Shown: positions 1 through 8,518, counted from the stretch's first letter. The stretch is 13,476 nucleotides of DNA from Accumulibacter sp. (GCA_031284185.1 JAITAJ010000184.1:1-13476), one strand, 5' to 3'. Notes: generated from the letters alone by a model not told the origin. Made by a program: numbers and translations.

Positions 1-2042
1 ATCCCTTTCTGCGCATATAGCGTACAGATGGCCACGACCCGCTTGCTGTCCTCGACGCTGGCCTTGGTCAGGCCCTCGTCGAGCTTCATGTTCTGCTTGA
101 TGAACTCCACCGCGCGGTACGCGCCGGTCGACACGGCCTGCGTGGAGGCGCCGGAGAACCAGAAGATCGTCGCGCCGCCGATGATGAGGCCCAGCAGGAA
201 GGGCGGATGCAGCATCGACAGGTGGCTGACGTTGTCCGTCAGACCGTTGGTCAGCAGCATGATGATCGAGAAGACCATGGTCGCCGCGCCGACGACCGCC
301 GTACCGATCAGCACCGGCTTGGCGGTGGCCTTGAAAGTATTGCCGCAGCCGTCGTTTTCTTCCAGCAGGGCCTTGGCCTTGTCGAAATCGACGGTGATGC
401 CGAACGATTCCTTGATTTCTTTCTCGATGCCGGGAATCTGTTCGATCGTCGATAGCTCATAGACCGACTGCGCGTTGTCGGTGACCGGGCCGTAGCTGTC
501 GACGGCGATCGTCACCGGCCCCATGCCCAGAAAGCCGAACGCGACGAGACCGAAGGAAAACACGGCGGCCATGATGCCGGCCTTGGCGGGATCGGGATTG
601 ATGACTTGCGCGAGTTCGCCCTGCGAAACGAGGTAGGCGCCGGTCATCAGGCCGACGATCACCACGCCCATCCAGAACGCGGAGAAGTTGCCGGCAGTCA
701 GGCCCGCCAGAATGTTCAGGCTGGCTCCGCCCTCGCGGGAGGCGGTCACGACTTCGCGCACGTGGCGCGAGTTCGTCGAGGTAAACACCTTCACCACTTC
801 CGGAATGATCGCGCCGGCCAAGGTGCCGAAGGTGATGATCAGCGAGAGCTGCCACCACAGGTCGGCATAGACCTTGCCGCCGATGACGATGTCGCCGATC
901 AGCAGACTGGAGACGATGAAGGTGATGACGAGCGAGATGATCGAAGTCACCCAGACCAGCGAAGTGAGCGGCGCTTCAAAGTCGAAGGCGTCGAGGTTTC
1001 CGAACCTCGCCTTCATGACCGCTTCGTTGCCGATGTAGGAAATCCCCGAGGCCACGATCATCATCACGCGCATGACGAAGATCCAGACCAGCAGCTGAAC
1101 CTGCACCGCCGCTTCGGGAACCGCCAGCAGGATGAAGCTGACCAGCGCGACTCCCGTCACGCCGTAGGTCTCGAAACCGTCCGCCGTCGGGCCGACCGAG
1201 TCGCCGGCGTTGTCGCCCGTGCAGTCGGCGATCACGCCCGGATTGCGCGGATCGTCCTCTTTCACCTTGAACACGATCTTCATGAGATCCGAGCCGATAT
1301 CGGCGATCTTGGTGAAGATGCCGCCGGCGATCCTGAGTGCCGCGGCGCCCAGCGACTCGCCGATGGCGAAGCCGATGAAACACTTGCCAGCGAGTGCCGG
1401 CGAAATGAACAGCATGATGCCGAGCATGATCAAAAGTTCGGTGGAAATCAGCATCATGCCCACCGAGATGCCGGACTTCATCGGAATCGAATAGACGGAG
1501 AATGCCCGGCCTCCCAGCGAAGCGAAAGCCGTCCGGCTGTTGGCCAGGGTGTGGATGCGGATACCGAACCAGGCGACTCCGAAGGAGCCGGCGATGCCGA
1601 CGAGCGAAAATGCCAGGATCAGCGCCACTTCACTCACCGCCATGTGCTGCACCCAGCCGAAATAGGCGATGATGATGACGCCGATGAAGATTTCCAGGAG
1701 CAGGATGAATTTACCCTGCGTCTGCATGTAGGTCTTGCAGGTCTCATAGATCAGTTCGCTGACATCGGCCATCGAGCGATGTACCGGCAGGGACTTGATC
1801 TGGCCGTAAATCACCGCGCCAAACACCAGTCCGGCGACGCACACCAGAAGACCACAGGCCAGCAACTGCCAGCCGGCCATGCCACCGAGAAAGCTGGCCA
1901 GCGCGGCATCCTTCAGGTTGGGCAGCTCCAGATTCGCCTCGGAACTGGCAAACGATAGCCGCGTACAAAAAATGGACAGCAAAAACAATAAAACGCTCAA
2001 TGAAGGCTTCTTCCCCCGAAGCATGACGCAAGGGTTTCTCAT
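1..2042 (-). CDS. hppA: Membrane-bound ion-translocating pyrophosphatase, divergent subfamily (3' end outside window)
   Basis: Hydrolyses cytoplasmic pyrophosphate and uses the energy to pump H+ (or Na+) across the inner membrane. About 680 codons are visible and remain open to position 1, so the last C-terminal helices are missing. Residues 1-33 look like a signal peptide (basic start, hydrophobic core, FASS), followed by many hydrophobic helices. The substrate site is clear: D248-x3-D252, the EDDPRNP motif at 262-268, DCTGDNAGD at 273-281 and ADGFE at 287-291. A second acidic motif, DSYGPVTDN, lies in the C-terminal half. Family knowledge: usual proteins read DVGADLVGKVE and DNVGDNVGDCAG here, so the changes, the signal peptide and an insert before GNTFKA suggest the divergent, longer subfamily. 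Lys in GNTFKA sits where K+-independent enzymes carry Lys. Start chosen at an ATG preceded by AAGGA with 8-base spacing. The family is certain; the ion and subfamily are inferred. Confidence 0.93.
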   Translation of the reverse strand, partial: MRNPCVMLRGKKPSLSVLLFLLSIFCTRLSFASSEANLELPNLKDAALASFLGGMAGWQLLACGLLVCVAGLVFGAVIYGQIKSLPVHRSMADVSELIYETCKTYMQTQGKFILLLEIFIGVIIIAYFGWVQHMAVSEVALILAFSLVGIAGSFGVAWFGIRIHTLANSRTAFASLGGRAFSVYSIPMKSGISVGMMLISTELLIMLGIMLFISPALAGKCFIGFAIGESLGAAALRIAGGIFTKIADIGSDLMKIVFKVKEDDPRNPGVIADCTGDNAGDSVGPTADGFETYGVTGVALVSFILLAVPEAAVQVQLLVWIFVMRVMMIVASGISYIGNEAVMKARFGNLDAFDFEAPLTSLVWVTSIISLVITFIVSSLLIGDIVIGGKVYADLWWQLSLIITFGTLAGAIIPEVVKVFTSTNSRHVREVVTASREGGASLNILAGLTAGNFSAFWMGVVIVGLMTGAYLVSQGELAQVINPDPAKAGIMAAVFSFGLVAFGFLGMGPVTIAVDSYGPVTDNAQSVYELSTIEQIPGIEKEIKESFGITVDFDKAKALLEENDGCGNTFKATAKPVLIGTAVVGAATMVFSIIMLLTNGLTDNVSHLSMLHPPFLLGLIIGGATIFWFSGASTQAVSTGAYRAVEFIKQNMKLDEGLTKASVEDSKRVVAICTLYAQKG

Positions 2043-2113
2043 CGCTATGTCCTTACAAAGTTGAAAGTTTGGGCACGGGTAATGGTTTATCCGACGAAAT
2101 CAATTTTCCTGGA

Positions 2114-2142
2114 AGTCTACACTGCCGGCTCTTGCGCGACAA
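2114..2142 (-). promoter_or_regulatory. Possible sigma-70 promoter for hppA
   Basis: On the minus strand, TTGTCG (-35, 4/6 matches) and TAGACT (-10, 4/6) are separated by exactly 17 bases, in the 148-base gap between the end of the YhcH-family gene and the hppA start. This would let the pyrophosphatase be transcribed apart from its upstream neighbour. The match is weak and found by eye only. Confidence 0.25.
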
Positions 2143-2190
2143 CGCGCCACGATACCGCGCGATGCCGGCGGATGGTACGCGCGCGGGCCG

Positions 2191-2667
2191 TCACAGTCCA
2201 AGCAGGCTGACGTGCACCTTGACGATGGCCTTGCGGATCGTTGCCTTGCCCTCGATGGCCAGGCAAGGGCGATGCAGCTCCCCGGGCAGGAATACCAGAT
2301 AGGTCCCCGGCGTGGCGTCGATGAAACTCTCGCCGGCGGGCGTCGGATAGAACGCCAGATCCTTGGCCTCGAACTGGTCGTCGTCGGGCGCCAGATCCGG
2401 TTGCGGCAAGGCAAAGCCGTAACGTTCACCCGTACTGAACGGAATCTGGATGTCGGCGTATTTCAGATGAGCTTCGGCGCGGCTTTCCGCCATCGTCCGC
2501 AACTCGATGTCCTGGACCGTGTAGAACAGCTTGTCGCCTTCGATCTCGTAACGGCCAGGCGTTGCCGTACCCAGGTCGACGCTTTGCAGCGCTTCCAGTG
2601 CTCGCGCGACCGCCCCGGGCAGAATGCCCCGCTGCGTCGCCACATCGGAAATACGGCCTACGATCAT
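2191..2667 (-). CDS. YhcH/YjgK/YiaL (DUF386) family protein
   Basis: A 158-residue cupin-like beta-sandwich protein, close to the usual family length of about 150. Visible family marks are the E65-x-H67 pair leading into YADIQ (70-74), the GERYGF segment (80-85) and the C-terminal FLPGELHRPC stretch (127-135), which should supply metal or sugar-binding residues. Known members are small cytoplasmic proteins found with sialic acid or pentose catabolism genes; one (NanQ) acts as a sugar anomerase. No sugar-catabolic genes are nearby, so the substrate is unknown. The start is the ATG preceded by AAAGGAGT at good spacing; a longer in-frame reading to 2784 has no such site and adds residues not typical of the family. 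It lies between rpoH and hppA on the same strand, but gaps of 332 and 148 bases argue against tight coupling. Confidence 0.88.
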   Translation of the reverse strand: MIVGRISDVATQRGILPGAVARALEALQSVDLGTATPGRYEIEGDKLFYTVQDIELRTMAESRAEAHLKYADIQIPFSTGERYGFALPQPDLAPDDDQFEAKDLAFYPTPAGESFIDATPGTYLVFLPGELHRPCLAIEGKATIRKAIVKVHVSLLGL

Positions 2668-2939
2668 GACAGACTCCTTTGCGTGATTGGTAAAAGCGCG
2701 CCTTCCGCATGTTCGGCACACTCCGGGAAACCCGGGCATTATCCTCCGAAACGGAGCCGGTCGCGCGTGTTTCCGCGCGTCCATGCGCGGAACGTCATGG
2801 ACGCCTTCCGTTTCTCCGCCGTTTGATCGCCCGCTCCTTTCAAGGCGCCCGCTTCAGAGCGAGTACCCGCCTTTTTCGGAACGCGAGTATGAAAAAACAA
2901 TCATGGCACCGCGTTCTCGCCGGGCGGCGGCGCATTTGA
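2668..2939 (-). other. Intergenic region upstream of the YhcH-family gene, with an inverted repeat
   Basis: No credible gene is seen; the short open frames here on both strands have arginine-rich, low-complexity translations. It contains a perfect 9-base inverted repeat (GCGTCCATG at 2777-2785 against CATGGACGC at 2796-2804, loop of 10). It also holds a GGATAATG string on the minus strand that could serve as a -10 element but has no good -35. Probably leader and promoter sequence of the downstream gene. Confidence 0.4.
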
Positions 2940-2970
2940 AAGGCCGCCCGATTCGTCCCCGGACGGCCTT
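2940..2970 (-). terminator. Putative rpoH terminator hairpin
   Basis: An 11-base-pair stem with AAGGCCG at its foot, lying 30 bases past the rpoH stop. The one imperfect pair is C:A if read from the plus strand but a G:U wobble if read from the minus strand, so the structure is intact only in the rpoH direction. The T-run after it on the minus strand is short (TTTC), so it may be a weak or Rho-assisted terminator, or a 3' stabilising hairpin. Confidence 0.5.
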
Positions 2971-2999
2971 CTGCTCCGAAACGGCCCGCAATGCCGGAA

Positions 3000-3857
<858 letters not shown>

Positions 3858-3894
3858 GTGTGTTTTCACCTCCCTCAAAGAGTCCACGCGGATT

Positions 3895-3921
3895 TTAGCA
3901 CTCACGCAGCGAGAGTGCTAA
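3895..3921 (-). promoter_or_regulatory. CIRCE operator (HrcA binding site) upstream of rpoH
   Basis: TTAGCACTC, nine bases, GAGTGCTAA: a perfect 9-9-9 CIRCE element ending 38 bases before the rpoH start codon. HrcA bound here would block rpoH transcription until heat or misfolded protein titrates GroE and inactivates HrcA. I could not see a convincing -35/-10 pair beside it. The adjoining sequence on the minus strand is AT-rich (an A/T run at 3926-3936). Confidence 0.93.
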
Positions 3922-4002
3922 TCGGAAAAAAAATTTCACCGTTCCGGTCACGAAAATCCGTGGAACCGGAAAGCGGGCCGCAAGCCTCATGAGCAATCCC
4001 GT

Positions 4003-4718
4003 TCAGAAGGTCGAGCTGCGGATGCGAGTGAGGCCGCCGATAATCCGCCGCCGCGCCCAGCGTTCGACCAGCGCCTCATCGTGGCCGGACGGGTGCTGGC
4101 GCAGGCCGAGATGTGGGTATCCGTGCGCCGGGGGGATGCGATCCTCGTCCGTTCCGGGTTCACGCAGGGGGATACGATGACGGTCTTGTTCGGAAAACGG
4201 CGCGACGCCGGGCAGCAGACAGACATGCGGCGTACCGGGCGCTTCAAACCCGGGCAGGTTCTGACGCAAGGCTTGTACCAGCACACCGCCGCCGTGCCGC
4301 CACAACGCGACTTCGGCGGACTCGTCGAACACGGATTCGATCAGGTGGCCGGGCAGGTCCCGTTTGCGCTCGTAGGCGACGCGCCGCACGGCGCCGGAGA
4401 GCGAGAGCCGGTTTTCGTTCTGCTCGTAACCGGCAACGAAATCCTCGGTCAGCGCGTCGTGGGCGAGCGGCACTTTCAGGAGATCGGGCGGCAGCTTCGA
4501 GAGACCGTAGCTGCGGATCGAGGCATCCGGGCCGGCGAGGACGGGGCCGGACGCGGCGACCGTCCCCTGGAATGGCGGCGGTGGACGCAGCAGGACGCCC
4601 CCGTCGCAACGACTCCGGCGACGAGCGGCAGCCAGCGTAGACGTTTTTTTGTAGGGACATGGGCGCGCGGCGTCATCCCGAGCGCCTTGATGATCTCGTC
4701 ATCGCGCCGCGCCTTCAC
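4003..4718 (-). pseudogene. Degraded 5' part of a DUF2138 (YfaA-like) gene
   Basis: Two fragments in different frames read as the N-terminal part of one protein. The first (start GTG 4718 or ATG 4676) gives a basic stretch and a hydrophobic segment, RLRWLPLVAGVVATGA, that looks like a membrane anchor or signal. The frame then changes at a G5 tract (4598-4602); one added G would restore it. The second fragment has SYGLSKLPPDLLKVPLAHDA, LTEDFVAGYEQNENRLSL, VRRVAYE and EVALWRHGG, which I recognise from memory as the conserved N-terminal block of DUF2138 proteins such as E. coli YfaA. After about position 4290 the match fades and the frame ends at 4003, so roughly 400 residues expected in this family are absent. 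Family function is unknown; in E. coli it accompanies the alpha-2-macroglobulin-like YfaS. It lies between ychF and rpoH. Confidence 0.65.
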
Positions 4719-4772
4719 ACCGCTGGGCCTGACTCCGGGAGCCTGGGTTCGCCGATTTCCGGTGTGGAGGGA

Positions 4773-5867
4773 CTACACATTGAACAGGAAATTCAGGACA
4801 TCTCCATCCCGCACCATGTAATCCTTGCCCTCGGCGCGCATTTTCCCGGCTTCCTTGGCGCCCTGTTCGCCGTTGCAGGCGATGTAATCGTCGTAGGCGA
4901 TGGTCTGGGCGCGGATGAAGCCGCGCTCGAAGTCGGTATGGATCGCCCCGGCGGCCTGCGGGGCGGTATCGCCACGGTGAATCGTCCAGGCGCGCACTTC
5001 CTTGGGACCGGCGGTGAAGAAGGTTTGCAGACCGAGCAATTCATAGGCGGCGCGGACGAGGCGATTCAGCCCCGGTTCCTCGAGACCGAGGTCGGCGAGG
5101 AACAGTTGCTTCTCCTCGTCTTCCAGCTCGACGATCTCCGCTTCGATGGCGGCGCAGATCGGCACCACTTTCGCGCCTTCGGCCTGGGCGCGCCGACACA
5201 CGGCATCGAGATGGGCATTGTCCCGGAAGCCGTCCTCGGCGACGTTGGCCGCGTAGAGGACGGGCTTGCCGGTGATCAGGCAGAAGGGCCTGAGCCTGTC
5301 CCGTTCTTCCCTGGAGAGTTCGAGCGCGCGGACCGGACGGCCTTCATCGAGCTGGGCATGACATTTCTCCAGCGCGGCGACGAGCAGCCGGGCTTCCTTG
5401 TCGCCGCCGGCGCCCGCCGGCTTGCGGTAACGGTTGAGCGCCTTGTCGACGGTGGCGAGGTCGGCGAGCGCCAGCTCGATGTCGATGGTTTCGATGTCGC
5501 GGATCGGATCGATACCGCCGGAGACATGCACCACATTGTCATTGGCAAAGCAGCGCACGACGTGCAGCACGGCATCGGTCTCGCGGATGTTGGCCAGAAA
5601 CTGGTTGCCCAGCCCTTCCCCCTTGGACGCGCCGGCCACCAGCCCGGCGATGTCGACGAATTCGGTGACCGCCGGCACGATCCGCTGCGGCCTGACGATC
5701 GCCGCCAGCGCGGCGAGGCGCGCGTCGGGCACTTCGACGATGCCGACCGACGGTTCGATGGTGCAGAAGGGATAATTCTCCGCCGCCACGCCGGCCTGGG
5801 TCAGCGCGTTGAAGAGGGTGGACTTGCCGACGTTGGGCAAGCCGACGATTCCGCATTTGAGGCTCAT
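4773..5867 (-). CDS. ychF: Redox-regulated ATPase YchF (OLA1 family)
   Basis: A 364-residue Obg-like P-loop NTPase, matching the usual length of about 363. G1 is GLPNVGKST (9-17), switch I falls around PFCTIEPSVG (33-42) and G3 is DIAGL (72-76). The usual G4 NKxD is replaced by NVAE (208-211), the hallmark that switches this family from GTP to ATP. The C-terminal TGS domain (about 281-364) contains TFFTAGPKEVRAWTI and ends in DGDVLNFLFNV. It is a cytoplasmic protein linked to ribosomes and the oxidative stress response. ATG start with AGGA about 9 bases ahead. It follows pth by 66 bases on the same strand, the common proteobacterial pairing, and both are probably on one transcript. Confidence 0.97.
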   Translation of the reverse strand: MSLKCGIVGLPNVGKSTLFNALTQAGVAAENYPFCTIEPSVGIVEVPDARLAALAAIVRPQRIVPAVTEFVDIAGLVAGASKGEGLGNQFLANIRETDAVLHVVRCFANDNVVHVSGGIDPIRDIETIDIELALADLATVDKALNRYRKPAGAGGDKEARLLVAALEKCHAQLDEGRPVRALELSREERDRLRPFCLITGKPVLYAANVAEDGFRDNAHLDAVCRRAQAEGAKVVPICAAIEAEIVELEDEEKQLFLADLGLEEPGLNRLVRAAYELLGLQTFFTAGPKEVRAWTIHRGDTAPQAAGAIHTDFERGFIRAQTIAYDDYIACNGEQGAKEAGKMRAEGKDYMVRDGDVLNFLFNV

Positions 5868-5933
5868 GGTGAAATTCCTGTCCGTTGCTGTTCGTCAAAA
5901 CCCGGAAGAAGCCGTCGCGCGCGTCGTTTGCGT

Positions 5934-6509
5934 TCAAGCCTTGTCCTCCTTGCCGTGCAGGACACGCTGCGCCGCCGCGTAATCGCCCGCGCCGAACTTC
6001 GGCCAGGCCAGCAGGCAGCGGTCGACGGCTCGCTCGATGGATTCCCGTTCCTCGCGGCGCGGCGCCTTGAGGACGTAGTCGATGACTTCGTCACGATCGC
6101 CGGGGTGACCGATACCGAGGCGCAAGCGCCAGAAATCCGGGAAATGGAGATGCGCCTGGATGTCCTTGATGCCGTTGTGCCCGCCGTTTCCCCCGCCCTG
6201 CTTGAGGCGGATGCCGCCCGGCGGCAGGTCGAGTTCGTCGTGGATGATCAGTATCTCGTCCGGCAGAATCTTGTAAAAACACGCCAGCGACAGCACCGCC
6301 AGCCCGGACCGATTCATGAACGTCGTCGGCTTCAATAGCCACTGATCGCCGTGCCGTCCGACGATCCCGTGGAATTTTCCCTGTGCCGCCAGCGTCACAT
6401 CAAGCTCGCCGGCCAGCCGGTCGATGAACCGGAACCCCAGGTTGTGGCGCGTGTCCGCGTACTCACCTCCGGGATTGCCAAGGCCGGCGATCAGGCGCGG
6501 CGCCGCCAT
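5934..6509 (-). CDS. pth: Peptidyl-tRNA hydrolase
   Basis: A 191-residue Pth that frees tRNA from prematurely released peptidyl-tRNA. The catalytic set is complete: N12 in GLGNPG, H22 in TRHNLGF, N66 in TTFMNRSG, D91 in HDELDLPPG and N112 in GGGNGGHNGIKD. The RLRLGIGHPGD motif is also present. The start is the ATG at 6509, which puts the MAAPRLIAGLGNPG N-terminus at the standard place; the Shine-Dalgarno is poor (GGATGGC about 6 bases upstream). It lies 198 bases after rplY, beyond a strong terminator, so it depends on read-through or on its own promoter, which I could not identify. Confidence 0.97.
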   Translation of the reverse strand: MAAPRLIAGLGNPGGEYADTRHNLGFRFIDRLAGELDVTLAAQGKFHGIVGRHGDQWLLKPTTFMNRSGLAVLSLACFYKILPDEILIIHDELDLPPGGIRLKQGGGNGGHNGIKDIQAHLHFPDFWRLRLGIGHPGDRDEVIDYVLKAPRREERESIERAVDRCLLAWPKFGAGDYAAAQRVLHGKEDKA

Positions 6510-6598
6510 GCGATGCCATCCAGAGAAAGAATCCGAAGTTTTCCCATATATCTTTTCTTCATGAAAACGCCGTTCGGCTCACCCGGCCGAAAAAGAGA

Positions 6599-6629
6599 AA
6601 GCCGTCGCGGACGGAATCGGCGACGGCTT
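6599..6629 (-). terminator. Rho-independent terminator after rplY
   Basis: A perfect 10-base-pair stem (AAGCCGTCGC at 6599-6608 against GCGACGGCTT at 6620-6629, loop of 11). On the minus strand it is followed by a T-rich stretch, TTTCTCTTTTTC. It sits about 80 bases past the rplY stop and separates prs-rplY from pth-ychF. Confidence 0.8.
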
Positions 6630-6707
6630 GCGGTTTTGTTCCATTTCCGAATCGCGGGTGAGTGCGCCGCCCGCGATCCATCCACGGAATTGGCGCTTCG
6701 CGGCGGA

Positions 6708-7358
6708 TCAGGCGTCCGAAGCGGGCGCCGGAGCAGCGGCGCCGGCAGCGGCTTCGCCTCCCGCGGCATCGCCTTCGGTTTCTTCGACCACGGCTTTCTT
6801 GGCGGTGATGGACACCACCAGCGGATCGTCGCTGCCGTGCATGACCGGCTTGACGCCTTCCGGGTAAACGAGTTGCGACACATGCAGGGACTGGCCGGCC
6901 TTGAGGTCTTTCAGGTCGACCTCGATGAAGGCCGGCAGGTCCTTCGGCAGACAGGCCACGTCGATTTCGGTCATGGCGTGCGAAACCACACCGTCGCCCT
7001 GCTTGATGCCCGGCGCGAGTTCGGCGTTGATGAAGTGCAGCGGCACCAGTTGGTGCAGGAGCCGCGAGGCATCGACACGCTGGAAATCGACATGCAGCAC
7101 CAGGGGCCTGTAGGCGTGCATCTGAACGTCGCGCAGCAACACGGTCTGTTCCCCGTCGCCCAGCCTGAGCGAGATCAGGGACGAGTGGAAGGCTTCCTTG
7201 CGCAGAGCGAGGAGCAATTCGTTGTGGTCGAGTTCGATCCGTTCCGGCACGGACGATCCACCGTAAAGGATTCCCGGAACCTTGTTGGCGCGGCGCAGGC
7301 GGCGGCTCGCTCCGGACCCCTGCTGCACGCGCGCTTGCGCATTCAGTTCAAATTGCAT
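6708..7358 (-). CDS. rplY: 50S ribosomal protein L25, TL5/CTC type
   Basis: A 216-residue, two-domain L25 (general stress protein CTC form) that binds the 5S rRNA in the large subunit. The N-terminal L25 domain (about 1-92) carries GASRRLRRANKVPGILYGG and the segment ending HAYRPLVLHVDFQRV. The C-terminal TL5-type beta domain (about 98-185) holds VPLHFINAELAPG and ITEIDV-like strands (here AMTEIDVACLPKDLPAFIEV). It ends in an Ala/Glu/Pro-rich tail of about 30 residues, common in betaproteobacteria. ATG start with AGGAG 6 bases ahead. It follows prs by 56 bases in the same direction, the usual prs-rplY operon, and is followed by a strong terminator. Confidence 0.95.
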   Translation of the reverse strand: MQFELNAQARVQQGSGASRRLRRANKVPGILYGGSSVPERIELDHNELLLALRKEAFHSSLISLRLGDGEQTVLLRDVQMHAYRPLVLHVDFQRVDASRLLHQLVPLHFINAELAPGIKQGDGVVSHAMTEIDVACLPKDLPAFIEVDLKDLKAGQSLHVSQLVYPEGVKPVMHGSDDPLVVSITAKKAVVEETEGDAAGGEAAAGAAAPAPASDA

Positions 7359-7414
7359 GGCAACTCCTGGTTGAGATTGAAAACCCGCCCGCGACCAGAC
7401 GGGGAACGGAAAAA

Positions 7415-8365
7415 CTATTCGATGAACAAGGACGAAAGCGAATCTTCGTTGCTGATCCGGCGAATCGTCTCGGCCAGCACTTCGGCCACCGATAATTGCC
7501 GGATCGTTCGACACTGCCGCGCTTCGTTGGACAACGGAATGGTATCGGTCACCACCAGCTCGTCGATCGCCGACTCGCCGATGCGGCCGACCGACGCGCC
7601 CGAAAGCACCGGATGCACGCAATAGGCCAGCACCTTGGTCGCGCCGCTGTCCTTCAACGCGGCGGCGGCCTTGCACAGCGTGCCGGCCGTATCGACCATG
7701 TCGTCCATCAGCACGCAGGTCCGGCCGCTCACGTCGCCGATGATGTTCATGACCTCGGAAACGTTGGCTTTCGGACGGCGCTTGTCGATGATCGCCAGAT
7801 CGCATTCCAGGCGCTTGGCCAATGCGCGGGCGCGTACCACGCCGCCCACGTCGGGCGAGACCACCATCAGATTCTCGAAATCCTGCTTCCACACGTCCGC
7901 CAGCATGATCGGCATGGAGTAGGCGTTGTCCACCGGAATAGTGAAGCAGCCCTGTATCTGTTCGGCGTGCAGATCCATGGTCAGCACACGCTGGACACCC
8001 GCGGCGGTCAACAGATCGGCCACCAGCTTGGCGGCGATCGGCACGCGCGAGGAACGCACGCGGCGATCCTGGCGCGCGTAGCCGAAATAGGGGATGGCGG
8101 CGGTGATGCGCCCGGCCGAGGCGCGTTTCAGCGCGTCGGCCATGATCAGAAGCTCCATCAGATTTTCGTTGGCCGGCGCGCAGGTGGACTGCAGGATGAA
8201 TACGTCCTGACCCCGGACGTGTTCCTGTATCTCGACTGAAATTTCACCATCCGAGAAGCGACCGACCTTGGCCCGGCCCAAGGAAATGTTCAGGCGTCTG
8301 ACGACGTCGGCGGCCAACTTGGGGTTGGCGTTGCCGGTAAAAACCATCAGGCTGTCGTAAGCCAT
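7415..8365 (-). CDS. prs: Ribose-phosphate pyrophosphokinase (PRPP synthase)
   Basis: A 316-residue class I PRPP synthetase that transfers pyrophosphate from ATP to ribose 5-phosphate, giving PRPP for purine, pyrimidine, histidine, tryptophan and NAD synthesis. Visible are GRFSDGEISVEI (36-46), the ATP-binding YFGYARQDRR (93-102), H133 in TMDLHAEQIQGCF, the flexible-loop basic residues K195 and R197 in DKRRPK, and the PRPP motif VLMDDMVDTAGT (218-229). ATG start; the upstream Shine-Dalgarno is weak (CGGGA), but MAYDSLMVFTGNANPKLA is the expected N-terminus. It lies 76 bases after tRNA-Gln, with a hairpin between them, and is followed by rplY. Confidence 0.97.
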   Translation of the reverse strand: MAYDSLMVFTGNANPKLAADVVRRLNISLGRAKVGRFSDGEISVEIQEHVRGQDVFILQSTCAPANENLMELLIMADALKRASAGRITAAIPYFGYARQDRRVRSSRVPIAAKLVADLLTAAGVQRVLTMDLHAEQIQGCFTIPVDNAYSMPIMLADVWKQDFENLMVVSPDVGGVVRARALAKRLECDLAIIDKRRPKANVSEVMNIIGDVSGRTCVLMDDMVDTAGTLCKAAAALKDSGATKVLAYCVHPVLSGASVGRIGESAIDELVVTDTIPLSNEARQCRTIRQLSVAEVLAETIRRISNEDSLSSLFIE

Positions 8366-8399
8366 AGCGTGAATCCCGAAGCGCCTTCTGAAAGCAGCG

Positions 8400-8424
8400 C
8401 GGGCAGGTAAACACTACCCGCCCG
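8400..8424 (-). promoter_or_regulatory. Hairpin between tRNA-Gln and prs
   Basis: A 10-base-pair inverted repeat (CGGGCAGGTA / TACCCGCCCG on the plus strand, loop of 5). The single irregular pair is A:C from the plus strand and G:U in the minus-strand transcript, so it folds well only in the prs direction. It lies about 18 bases after the tRNA CCA and about 34 bases before the prs start. No T-run follows, so it may be a processing, stability or attenuation structure rather than a terminator. Confidence 0.45.
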
Positions 8425-8441
8425 GACTGGAAGAAACCCTG

Positions 8442-8518
8442 TGGCTGGGGAAGAAGGATTCGAACCTTCGAATGCCGGAATCAAAATCCGGTGCCTTGAC
8501 CAACTTGGCGACTCCCCA
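8442..8518 (-). tRNA. tRNA-Gln (anticodon UUG)
   Basis: A 77-base cloverleaf with encoded CCA. The acceptor arm TGGGGAG pairs with TTCCCCA, the anticodon stem is CCGGA/TCCGG around loop TTTTGAT (anticodon TTG), and the T arm contains GGTTCGAATCC. It reads CAA/CAG as glutamine. It lies directly upstream of prs, the usual betaproteobacterial arrangement. Confidence 0.96.

Noticed and set aside
606..1958. A 450-codon open frame on the plus strand
   Set aside because: It is antisense to the pyrophosphatase gene and rich in His, Asp, Arg and Gln, as expected for the complement of GC-rich coding sequence. No family resemblance.
2709..2939. A 76-codon plus-strand frame between the YhcH-family gene and rpoH
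   Set aside because: Its translation is Arg/Ala-rich with no motif, it runs against both neighbours, and it contains the inverted repeat at 2777-2804.
3858..3905. Earlier ATG for rpoH at 3905
   Set aside because: The extension would be encoded by the CIRCE operator and Shine-Dalgarno region, and RpoH proteins start at the MTQAL-like position.
4081..4821. A 246-codon plus-strand frame opposite the DUF2138 remnant
   Set aside because: The minus strand gives a clear family block (LTEDFV, VRRVAYE, EVALWR). The plus frame has none and overlaps the end of ychF.
4659..6338. A 559-codon open frame on the plus strand opposite ychF and pth
   Set aside because: Both opposite genes are unmistakable by their motifs. 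The plus-strand product is a low-complexity shadow of them.
6351..7625. A 424-codon open frame on the plus strand opposite rplY
   Set aside because: It crosses the pth start, a terminator, rplY and the prs end with no ribosome site or recognisable domain.
7359..7892. N-terminal extension of the rplY reading frame into prs on the same strand
   Set aside because: The frame is open by chance through prs in another phase. L25 begins at ATG 7358 with its own AGGAG.
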